Shown piece after piece: positions 50,266 through 57,889 of a DNA stretch of 64,000 nucleotides. The notes under the pieces were generated by a model, which was given only the letters and a program-made list of their open reading frames with translations, ran no database searches and was not told where the DNA came from. The DNA comes from Nocardia bovistercoris. Its GTDB lineage: Bacteria; Actinomycetota; Actinomycetes; Mycobacteriales; Mycobacteriaceae. Numbering within the stretch: position 1 is the stretch's first letter; every line of letters starts with the position of its first letter. The position numbers and the translations under genes are program-made. The stretch covers positions 62,001 to 126,000 of the forward strand of contig NZ_JADMLG010000014.1 of NCBI RefSeq assembly GCF_015674855.1, read 5' to 3'.

Positions 50266-51423
50266 ATGTTGCGGATCGGCCTCACCGGAGGCATGGGAGC
50301 TGGCAAGTCGACGGTGGCGCGGATACTGGCCGAACACGGGGCGGTGATCATCGACGCGGACGCGATCGCCAGGGAAGTGGTCGCGCCCGGCACCGAAGGA
50401 CTGGCCGCGCTGGCGGCGGCCTTCGGCCCGGAGATCCTCGCCGAGGACGGCAGCCTCGACCGACCGGCGCTCGCGGCCCGCGCCTTCGCCGACGACGAAT
50501 CGCGCAAGACCCTGAATTCGATCACCCACCCGCTGGTCGGAAAACGCACCGCGGAATTACTCGACGCGGCCGCGCCGGACGCGATTGTCGTGCAGGACAT
50601 TCCCTTGCTGGTCGAAGGCAATATGGCGCCGTGGATGAATTTGGTGCTCGTCGTCGACGTGGACGCCGAAACTCGAATTCGCCGACTGGTGGAATTCCGC
50701 GGCGTCCCCGAGGCCGACGCCCGCGCCCGCATCTCGGCCCAGGCCACCGACGAACAGCGCCGCGCCGTGGCCGACGTGCTGCTGGACAACAGCGGCCCCG
50801 ACGGCGCGCTGGCGCCGGTGGTGCACCAACTGTGGGAACAGCGCCTGGTCCCGTTCGAACACAATCTACGCACCGGAAAGGCGGCCCCCGCCCCCTCGGA
50901 CGCGCCGACGACCGATCCCGAACGCCCCGCCGAGGCACAGCGCCTCATCGCCCGCCTACGAGCCGCGTGCGGCGCGCACGCGAAATCCGTCGACCACATC
51001 GGCGACACCGCGGTCCCGGAAATACCCGCCCCGGCGGTGCTCGAATTCCAGATCACCGTCACCGACCCGGCCGCGGCGCGCGAAGTGGGCGCGGCGCTCG
51101 GCGGCGCGGGATTCCCGGTCCGCGACGACGTGCCCGCGCCGGATCCCGACGACCTGCTCGGAGCCGAGGCCGTCCACGGCAACGCCGACCCCGGCCGCCC
51201 GGCCACCGTATACGTGCGCGTCGACGGCGCACCCGCACAAACCTTCGCCCTCGCCGCACGCGATCTTCTACGCTCCGACGCCGAGGTACGCGCGGACTAC
51301 CTCGCGGTCCGGGCGGAAGCGGCGGCGAAGGCGGCGAGCGCGGAGCCCGAGGACGCGGGTCGAACCGCCGCGAGCGTGCTCCGCCCGTGGCTGGAGGAGC
51401 TCGCCCGACGCCTTGGCGCCTGA
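50266..51423 (+). CDS. coaE: dephospho-CoA kinase fused to a GrpB/UPF0157 domain
   Basis: 385 residues. Residues 1-200 are CoaE: P-loop LTGGMGAGKSTVA, IIDADAIAREVV, and HPLVGKRTAELL; it phosphorylates dephospho-CoA in the last step of CoA synthesis. Residues 230-385 are a GrpB-type nucleotidyltransferase-like domain (SVDHIGDTAVPEIPAPAVLEFQI, ADYLAVRAEAAAKAA). The fusion also occurs in M. tuberculosis CoaE (407 residues as I recall). Backbone gene, next to rpsA in mycobacteria but here 11 kb away. Confidence 0.95.
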   Translation: MLRIGLTGGMGAGKSTVARILAEHGAVIIDADAIAREVVAPGTEGLAALAAAFGPEILAEDGSLDRPALAARAFADDESRKTLNSITHPLVGKRTAELLDAAAPDAIVVQDIPLLVEGNMAPWMNLVLVVDVDAETRIRRLVEFRGVPEADARARISAQATDEQRRAVADVLLDNSGPDGALAPVVHQLWEQRLVPFEHNLRTGKAAPAPSDAPTTDPERPAEAQRLIARLRAACGAHAKSVDHIGDTAVPEIPAPAVLEFQITVTDPAAAREVGAALGGAGFPVRDDVPAPDPDDLLGAEAVHGNADPGRPATVYVRVDGAPAQTFALAARDLLRSDAEVRADYLAVRAEAAAKAASAEPEDAGRTAASVLRPWLEELARRLGA

Positions 51424-51436
51424 GTCGGCGGGTGCG

Positions 51437-51961
51437 CTACTTCCAGGTCAAAGTGATGCCCTGGGATTCCAGCCACCGCTCCAGGGAGTACCCGTTGGCG
51501 GCGATGCCGTCGATGGCGGCGGTGGCTCGTTCGATCGCCGTCTGTGATTCGGCCGCGCCGAGCAGGCCCGCGTGGTGGGCGGCGAGCAGTTCGTCGACGT
51601 CGAGGAGTTCGGTCTCGCGGCCGGTGCGCACGACGATGTCGAGGTAGTGGTCGACCGAGGTCCAGCGGTCGGGGCTCACCTCGGTGAATTCGCCCAGATC
51701 GAGGTAGTAGTTCTGATCGCGGCGATATTCGGGGTTGTAGTGGAAGATCGTGACGCGCAACGCGAGGGCGGGCAGCAGCCAGGACTCCATGTAGTGGAAC
51801 TCCCGGTGGTCGGCGGGGCGCGCCATGTACAGGCCCCACGGTTGCACATGGTATCGCTCGACCTGGCGGACGAATCCTTTCGGATCGGTGTTGGTCAGGC
51901 TCGCGATATCGAAGTACTCGACCTTGGGTCGGTGCACGTGGACTGCTGGTGCCTGTGTCAT
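51437..51961 (-). CDS. DUF402-like protein
   Basis: 174 residues. Sequence includes PWGLYMARPADHREFHYMESWLLPAL and YYLDLGEFTEVSPDRW, then DHYLDIVVRTGRETELLDVDEL, with the acidic metal-binding pattern of the DUF402 fold (nucleoside-diphosphate phosphatase-like in characterised members). Tail-to-tail with coaE. A second, longer copy is at 52026, and the position matches Rv1632c of M. tuberculosis. Enzyme activity not shown for this branch. Confidence 0.72.
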   Translation of the reverse strand: MTQAPAVHVHRPKVEYFDIASLTNTDPKGFVRQVERYHVQPWGLYMARPADHREFHYMESWLLPALALRVTIFHYNPEYRRDQNYYLDLGEFTEVSPDRWTSVDHYLDIVVRTGRETELLDVDELLAAHHAGLLGAAESQTAIERATAAIDGIAANGYSLERWLESQGITLTWK

Positions 51962-52025
51962 GCACCCAGAATCTACCGCCGCGGCCCCGGCGTCGAGCGG
52001 AACGGGCCGCGGCGGTGATCCCCGG

Positions 52026-52652
52026 TCACATCCAGGTGAGCACGATGCCCTCGGCGGCGAGCCATTCCTCCAGGTCGTGGCTGTGCGAGGCGCATCCGTC
52101 GACGACCGAGGTGGCGCGGTCGAGGGCGCGGCGGGCGCGTTCGGCGTCGACCAGGCCCGCCGCGTGCGCCGCGAGCAGTTCGTCGGCGCCGTGCAACTCG
52201 GCGGGGCGACCCTGGCGGGCCACGATATCGAGGTACAGGTCCACCGCGCGCCACCGTTTCGGCGAGATCTCGCCGAATTCGCCGATGTCGAGGCGGTAGT
52301 CGTGTTTGCCGAAGCGGGCGGGGCGGCGGTGTGCGCGGGTGACCCTGATGCCGAGTTCGGGCAGCAGCCAGGTCTCGCTGTGGCGGCGTCCGGCGCCGTC
52401 GGCCCGCGCGACGTAGAGCCCCCACGGCGCGCGACGGCACCGGTCGACGGGCCGCACGTAGCCGCGGGTGTCGGTGCCGGTGAGATCGGCCAGGTCGAAG
52501 TATTCGACGGCGGGCCTGCGCACCGGGGGCCCCGGCGGCGCCTGCTCACCCGGCGGATGGCTGTCGGAGTTGCGCCGGATGTCGCGAGCCATATAGCCCG
52601 CGATCCCGGTCATGGTGGGCGCGGCGACGAGCAGTGGTACCAGAGCGCTCAT
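52026..52652 (-). CDS. DUF402-like protein, N-terminally extended paralogue
   Basis: 208 residues. Starts with a hydrophobic stretch (SALVPLLVAAPTMTGIAGYMARD) that could be a membrane anchor, then a Pro-rich linker and a DUF402-like domain with the same framework as the 51437 gene (VEYFDLADLTGTDTRGYV, HDYRLDIGEFGEISPKRW, LYLDIVARQGRPAELHGADELLAAH). About half the residues match by eye, so the two are tandem paralogues, with the downstream one more compact. Confidence 0.72.
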   Translation of the reverse strand: MSALVPLLVAAPTMTGIAGYMARDIRRNSDSHPPGEQAPPGPPVRRPAVEYFDLADLTGTDTRGYVRPVDRCRRAPWGLYVARADGAGRRHSETWLLPELGIRVTRAHRRPARFGKHDYRLDIGEFGEISPKRWRAVDLYLDIVARQGRPAELHGADELLAAHAAGLVDAERARRALDRATSVVDGCASHSHDLEEWLAAEGIVLTWM

Positions 52653-52777
52653 GGCGACTCCTTCGACAGGTCCGGCAACCTTTCCAGGCTACACCCGCGC
52701 GCGCCCCGCGCGGGTGTGACCGGATCGCACGCGAAACCGAAAGGAACTGTCGCTCGGTATGTTTCGCGGGCGCGGGC

Positions 52778-54142
52778 TCACGGCGCCCGATGCAGTCCCG
52801 ACGCCGCGGCGACGACCCATGCCAGTTGCGGCTTGAAGATGTCGCTGTGCGCGCCGCCCGGCGGCGGTCCCTGATTCACCACCGTGGATGCGTCCAGGTT
52901 GAGGATCTGCTGCTTCTCGAACGGGTAGGTCGCGCCGACGCCGCCGAGCGGTTGCTTGTGCAGCGGTTCGAAGGCGCCGTGCGAGCCCATCGCGCGGAAT
53001 CGGAACAGTTCGTCGCTCGCGTCGGAGGATGCGTCGCCCGCCGCCAGCGAGGCCAGCGGATACATGGTGCCGAGCGCGGAATCGAAACTCGAGTAGCAGA
53101 CCGTGAGCGGGCCGTCGAGCCGCCGCAAACGTCCGGCGAGCGCGCCGCCGCCCGAGGCGAACGGGAGCCGTTCGGTGAAGGCGAAGCGCGAGAACGCGCC
53201 CTGCAGGATCGTGATCGACTTGATCGGCGAGCCGCCGTCGGTGTCGAGCCCGTCGAGCGCGAAGGCCACCACCCGCCCGCCGAAACTGTGGCCGATCAGA
53301 TGGATGCGCAGTTCCGGATGATTCGCGGCCAGCCCGGTGATCACCGGGCCGACGCCCGCGCGGCCGACCACGCCGGCGCGGCCCTTCATCTTCCAGTACG
53401 ACAGCTGCCGCAGCGCCTCCTTGGCGCCGTGCCGGATACGTGTGGCGAATTCGCCGAATCCGGCTGCCCCGCCGCCGATTCCGTCACCGGAGTCGACGTC
53501 GACGCCGGTCTCGGACAAGCCTTCGGCGAAGGCTTCCAGCAGTTCGGTCGGGTCGTGGTCGTCGTCGAACATGCCTGGCACGCCCGCCTGGACGAGTTCA
53601 CCGTCGTCGGTCCCGGACGCCACCGCCTCGTGCCAGCCGCGCAGGTGCGCGACCAGCTGGGTGGCGCTCACCGCGGGCGCGGCCGGATCGAGCAGCCCGG
53701 CCAGCGCGGCGAGTTGGTCGGCGCCGGAAGGGAAGAGGGCGTCGAGTTCGGCCACGGTCCTCGGGTCGAGGGCGCACGAGCCCGCGGGCACCGAGCGGGC
53801 CGCGTCGAGTCCCGCCGCACCGCCCTCGGATTCGGCGGGCGCGGGCGGTGCGGCGAAGTCGGGCATCGACTCGTCGCGCCACAGCTGCGACGGCCACAGC
53901 ACACCGGCAAGACCCACCCGCCGCGCCGGGGCGATGTGGTCGTCGAGCAGGGTGAACCAGCGCCGGTACAGGTCGAGCGCGCCCTCCTGCCCGTTGTTCC
54001 AGCCGTGCGAGAACATCACCAGATCGGTGATCCCGGCGCCGGTGATCTCCGCGTCCAGCGCCGCGACGAGTTCCCGGTCGGGATCGCCGTCGGCGTCGAA
54101 GGCGAGTCGCCAGAACGGGCGCTCCGCGATGGTTTCGGTCAT
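52778..54142 (-). CDS. alpha/beta hydrolase (lipase-like)
   Basis: 454 residues. The nucleophile elbow HLIGHSFGGRVVAF has the GxSxG motif (Ser near residue 294), preceded by the strand GLAANHPELRIH. The N-terminal VMFSHGWNN near residue 45 is the oxyanion region. An Ala/Gly/Asp-rich insertion occupies residues 100-240. The C-terminal His may be in GGAHSDIFKP. Soluble, no signal peptide. 21 bases after the subtilase gene, presumably co-transcribed. Confidence 0.8.
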   Translation of the reverse strand: MTETIAERPFWRLAFDADGDPDRELVAALDAEITGAGITDLVMFSHGWNNGQEGALDLYRRWFTLLDDHIAPARRVGLAGVLWPSQLWRDESMPDFAAPPAPAESEGGAAGLDAARSVPAGSCALDPRTVAELDALFPSGADQLAALAGLLDPAAPAVSATQLVAHLRGWHEAVASGTDDGELVQAGVPGMFDDDHDPTELLEAFAEGLSETGVDVDSGDGIGGGAAGFGEFATRIRHGAKEALRQLSYWKMKGRAGVVGRAGVGPVITGLAANHPELRIHLIGHSFGGRVVAFALDGLDTDGGSPIKSITILQGAFSRFAFTERLPFASGGGALAGRLRRLDGPLTVCYSSFDSALGTMYPLASLAAGDASSDASDELFRFRAMGSHGAFEPLHKQPLGGVGATYPFEKQQILNLDASTVVNQGPPPGGAHSDIFKPQLAWVVAAASGLHRAP

Positions 54143-54163
54143 TGTCCTGTCCTCTCCGGTGTC

Positions 54164-55969
54164 TCACACCGCTTGCAGTGCCCGCATGAGGTCGAGCAGC
54201 CCGCCGCCCTGGAACGCTCGGTCGCGCCCGAGCGAGGTCGCCGACTCGACGAAGATGCGCTTCACCCTTTCGGGTTCGCCGATGAATTCACGCTGGACCG
54301 AGAGGAATGCCGCGACGGCGCCGGAGACGTGCGGCGCCGCCATGCTCGTTCCGCTCGACTCCACGTAGACCGCCATGTCGTCCATGGCCGCCGGATCGTC
54401 GAAGGTGCGCGACACCGGGATCAGCATCGCGCCCGCCGCAGCCGAGGCGATCCGTTCGCCGGGGGCGACCAGATCCGGTTTGCACCGGCCGTCGGCGGTC
54501 GGTCCGCGCGAGGAGAAATAGGAGATGCCGTAGGAGTGCGGCGAATCCTTGTGCGTGGATCCGACCGTGATGGCGCGTTCGGCGTTGCCTGGATCGTTGA
54601 TGGTCATCGCCGTACTGAATTGATTCACTTCGGATTTCGCGGTCTTGAAGGTGACGTACGCGGAATTGCCGGACGCGACGACCACGACGACGCCGGAGCG
54701 CACCAGTTTGTCGACTTCGAGGCACAGCGGACTGTGCCCGCACGCGAACCATTCCGGATTGAATTCGTAGCCGAGGCTCAGGTTGACGCCGTGGATGCGC
54801 GCGGGTTTGCCGCCGCCCGCGTTGATCCTGCGCACATGAGCGAGCGCTTCGATGACCCGCGTGGTGCGCGCGTCGCCTTCGTCGTCGAAAACCTTGAGGC
54901 TCACCAGTTTCGTGCGCGGCGCGATTCCGGTGAGCACGGTCGGGTCGGCGACCGGGCGCGGCTTGACGATGGGCGATTCGGGTTCGGCTATGTTGTAACG
55001 GTTTTCGGCGACCAGCACCCGGTCGGGTCGGTCCCGCCAATGTTCGAGTCCGCCCGCGATGATGCCCGCGACGTGGGTGCCGTGCCCCTTCTCGTCCACC
55101 AGCGGCGCGCCGTTTCCGGTGAAATCCTTGTGCAGATCGGACACGCTCGGATCGGTCAGCGTGCGATGGCCCTCGAAATGCGGGTGATCGCCCTGGATTC
55201 CGGAATCGATGACCGCCCACACGATTCCGTCGCCGAAACTGTTGAACGAGCGTTGCGCCGCGGTGGCCTTTATGGTGTCCGCGGATATGTCGATCTGCGG
55301 TTTCACCTCGAAATCCGGCCAGATCCGGTAGATCGCGCGATCGTTCCAGTCGATGCCGACCGCGTCGGCGGAGATCAGGCCCTCGATCTGATTCGCCGTC
55401 AGCTCGCCGACCGCGTATTCCTCGGCGAGCGGGGTGCACGGCTGCTCGGCGCCGAGGTAACGCCACAGGTCCGCCACCCGCGCCGCCGCGCCGAGCGGTC
55501 CGGTGCGGAAACGCAGATTCAATTCGATCATGATCGGGATGGCCAGGGTCGCACGGGTTTCCGAGTCGGTGGCGGCGGAGAGCAGTTCCCGCAGCGGCGG
55601 GGTGAGCACGCCCGCGATCGGCAGGCCCGCGTCCGGTCTCGGCTGCCGGTCGGGCGGTACCTGCGCGGGCAGGCGTCCCGGTGCGCCCGCCGCGCGCTCG
55701 CAGGCTTGTCCGAGCGCCTGCCTACCGGCGGGGGTCAGGCGCATGGCGTCGACGAGGCCCTGCTCGCGCAGCGTTGCCATGGCCTTGTCGACGCGGTGGT
55801 GCCAGCGTGGTTTCTTGGCTGTATAGAGTCGAGCGTCGGGTTCGAACTGGGCGGCGTAGCGCGCCGCGATCGTCTTGAGCACCGCTTCGTCGGTGATCTT
55901 CACGTACAGCGCGGACAATTCCCCCAGCACACACAACACACGATCGGTCCATATCGTGTTCTCGCTCAC
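54164..55969 (-). CDS. cytosolic S8 subtilase with N-terminal winged-helix-like domain
   Basis: 601 residues. The first 90 (VLCVLGELSALYVKITDEAVLKT, HRVDKAMATLREQGLV, LTPAGRQALGQ) look like a winged helix, similar to the DNA-binding or specificity domain of Mrr-type proteins. The protease has the triad: Asp in WAVIDSGIQG, His in GHGTHVAGII and Ser in SSGTSMAAPHVSGA, and the oxyanion Asn in VVASGN. No signal peptide or propeptide is visible, so it acts inside the cell. Its partner hydrolase is downstream. The pairing of an internal protease with a hydrolase suggests activation of an effector, but this is inference. Confidence 0.85.
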   Translation of the reverse strand: MSENTIWTDRVLCVLGELSALYVKITDEAVLKTIAARYAAQFEPDARLYTAKKPRWHHRVDKAMATLREQGLVDAMRLTPAGRQALGQACERAAGAPGRLPAQVPPDRQPRPDAGLPIAGVLTPPLRELLSAATDSETRATLAIPIMIELNLRFRTGPLGAAARVADLWRYLGAEQPCTPLAEEYAVGELTANQIEGLISADAVGIDWNDRAIYRIWPDFEVKPQIDISADTIKATAAQRSFNSFGDGIVWAVIDSGIQGDHPHFEGHRTLTDPSVSDLHKDFTGNGAPLVDEKGHGTHVAGIIAGGLEHWRDRPDRVLVAENRYNIAEPESPIVKPRPVADPTVLTGIAPRTKLVSLKVFDDEGDARTTRVIEALAHVRRINAGGGKPARIHGVNLSLGYEFNPEWFACGHSPLCLEVDKLVRSGVVVVVASGNSAYVTFKTAKSEVNQFSTAMTINDPGNAERAITVGSTHKDSPHSYGISYFSSRGPTADGRCKPDLVAPGERIASAAAGAMLIPVSRTFDDPAAMDDMAVYVESSGTSMAAPHVSGAVAAFLSVQREFIGEPERVKRIFVESATSLGRDRAFQGGGLLDLMRALQAV

Positions 55970-56254
55970 GACACACCGGACCTGATACCGATTGTTCGCA
56001 TGCGGTGATTATCGGCGTCGCGGTGTGCGCGTTCACGAGTAGCGAACTACCTTCCCACCGTGAAATCCGCCTCATTCTCGGGCCGCACCGCCCGGATCGC
56101 CTACCGCGCATTCGAATACGCCGTTGCCGCGAGGCGGGCGGCTCGTACGCGCGCCGCGCGCGGGCGGCTCGACCATCCCGATAGCGGCGGAGGCGAGTAG
56201 CCGACTACTCGCGCACGCCGCCGACCACTTCGGTACGGGCGAGCGCGCTCGGCC
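55970..56254. other. 285-bp gap between a promoter-facing and a convergent end
   Basis: Lies before the subtilase start and after the stop of the 56255 gene, both minus strand. Presumed subtilase promoter, e.g. GATTATCGG and the AT-richer stretch at 55985-56045. The subtilase ATG has no strong Shine-Dalgarno sequence. No gene is supported in the gap. Confidence 0.5.
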
Positions 56255-57166
56255 TCAGTCGGGTGCGCCGATCCGCTCGGGGCCGCCGACCGCGAACGCC
56301 CGTGTGCGCCACAGTTCGAGGACCGCGAGCCGGAACGGGTTGCCGCCGGGCAGCGCCGGTATCCGCCCGTTGTCGAAGGCGTCGGCCAGCTCGGCCAGCC
56401 TGCGGGCGCCGACCGCGGGCCAGTCGTTGGCGAGCGCCCAGCTGTAGGCGGCCGCGCCCGTGCAGCGATGGCCCGCGCGGTAGAGGATGTCGAGGATGGC
56501 GGTCGCGTCGCGGTGATCCGATGCCGAGGCCAGGGTCAGCGGGCGGCTGAGCATCCCGGACAGCGTGATCATGGCCTGGGTCGGGATCGGGTCGGGTGCG
56601 CTCGGCGGTGCGGGCGTGGTCGCGTCGCCGAGCAGGGCAGGGTCGGCGATGGCCGCCCACGCGACCACGTCGGCCGGTCGCGTCGGGGTCACGCACAGGG
56701 CGTCGGTGCGCGGGTCGTCGGCGAGTTCGGCGATGTCGTCGCGCTCGGGGTCGACCGCGAGCACCGCGCCGCGCCGCCAGGCCGGGGCAGGATCACCCGG
56801 ACAGGTGACGACCACCCGGTTACGGTCGACGAAGTTGCGCAGCACCGCGCAGGCGGAGATCGCCGAGGCGTGCGGCACGCGAAGCATCGGCGTGCCGCCG
56901 GAACGCTGGGTGGTCGCCGTGAGCCATGTCACGGCGGCGGCGATGCCGTCGTCGCCGGGGGAGGTGACCGCCGAGGGGAAGCGCCAGCGTTTGGCTGTCG
57001 GCGAGGTCCGGCGCATGTCCTCTGTCGAGGTCCGCCGCGTGTCCTCCGGCGGGGTCCGTCGGATGTCCTCTGCTCGGATCAGCCGCGTGTCCTCGCCGCT
57101 GATCGCCCCGGTTCGGGCGGTCGCGTCGCGTGTTGGCGTCTCGGATGTCGCAACGACCTCGGTCAC
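56255..57166 (-). CDS. unrecognised protein with short N-terminal repeats
   Basis: About 303 residues from GTG at 57166 (GAGG 11 bases upstream). Residues about 19-50 are four 8-residue repeats of the type xRRTxxED, encoded by 24-bp repeats, probably disordered. The rest is a mixed fold: RVPHASAISACAVLRNFVDRNRVVVTC, WRRGAVLAVDPERDDIAELADDPR, and a helical C-terminus (LDILYRAGHRCTGAAAYSWALAN). I do not recognise the family; a relation to DUF4192 is possible from the C-terminal half but not shown. Lies beside uvrB in the genome backbone. Confidence 0.55.
   Translation of the reverse strand: MTEVVATSETPTRDATARTGAISGEDTRLIRAEDIRRTPPEDTRRTSTEDMRRTSPTAKRWRFPSAVTSPGDDGIAAAVTWLTATTQRSGGTPMLRVPHASAISACAVLRNFVDRNRVVVTCPGDPAPAWRRGAVLAVDPERDDIAELADDPRTDALCVTPTRPADVVAWAAIADPALLGDATTPAPPSAPDPIPTQAMITLSGMLSRPLTLASASDHRDATAILDILYRAGHRCTGAAAYSWALANDWPAVGARRLAELADAFDNGRIPALPGGNPFRLAVLELWRTRAFAVGGPERIGAPD
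57017..57112. repeat. four 24-bp tandem repeats
   Basis: Units start at 57017, 57041, 57065 and 57089, each beginning GTCCTC, with about 70% identity between units. They encode the 8-residue repeats at the start of the 56255 protein. Confidence 0.75.
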
Positions 57167-57889
57167 CGGCCTACCTCGTTCCGCGTGCAGAAGCGCACCC
57201 CGGTGGCCGCCGTCGTACTCGCGGTGCGCCCGACTGGCCGGTGTGCGCGAACTTTCGACAAACAATGAGGATAACAGCGTTACTAGGAGTATGCCAGTCC
57301 GTGGCCGACTGGTGACTCGGATATGGACGACAGGCTGTCCGATTCGGGAACGATACTGAAACATGTTGCAGTTCAGTGGTTTCGAAACGGAACCGATTCG
57401 CCGTCGGCCGCCGCGCGTGGTCAGCGACGAGATTTGCCGGTAGGGCCGGTCGAACTCGGTGGGTCGACCGCACGCTCGGTGCTCCGGTGTGGGCAGGCGC
57501 TTGCCTGCGACTTTCGAGGACAGGGGCCGGTGAAGGGAGGGCCGAGTTCAGGACGGGGGTCGGCGTCGGGCCGTCGGCGTGCCAAGACGGTGCCGCGCCG
57601 CTCGAGTCGAAGAGTTCCTCGACGGCGTGCGCGACGCGGGGGTCGACCTCGCGCTCCGACAGCTACAAGCCGAGATCGAGCTCGGAGGTGACCGCGGCGG
57701 CGGTGCTCAGGTCGCCGTCGTCCACGATGCGGGCACGGACCGCGACGGTGGCGTCCGGCATGTCGGGGCCATGGTGGTGGGCAGACCTACCGGCGCGCGT
57801 TCGTCTGAACCGACGTCCGCCGTGGCGGCGGTGTCCCGAGGGGTCCGGGAGCGGCGAACTTGTCGGTGGTCCGGCCTACGCTGGGGACC
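57167..57889. promoter_or_regulatory. 723-bp intergenic region before uvrB
   Basis: Divergent region between the 56255 gene and uvrB. Contains TATGGACG-rich and AT-richer DNA at 57260-57380 and a short inverted repeat CTGAA-11-TTCAG (57356-57376). I found no good LexA box of the TCGAAC-N4-GTTCGA type, though uvrB is an SOS gene in mycobacteria. A minus-strand 32-codon frame (57761-57663, starting MPDATVAVRARIV) has protein-like codon use and continues past its TAG, so a decayed gene is possible; not called. Confidence 0.45.

Noticed and set aside
52634..56008. 1124-codon plus-strand open frame opposite the hydrolase and subtilase
   Set aside because: It mirrors well-supported minus-strand genes with catalytic motifs; its own translation is Arg/Gly/Ala-rich without domains.
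57663..57761. 32-codon minus-strand frame with protein-like codon use, then a TAG and continuing frame
   Set aside because: Could be a decayed gene, but there is no homologue known to me and no ribosome site, so it is only mentioned in the intergenic entry.
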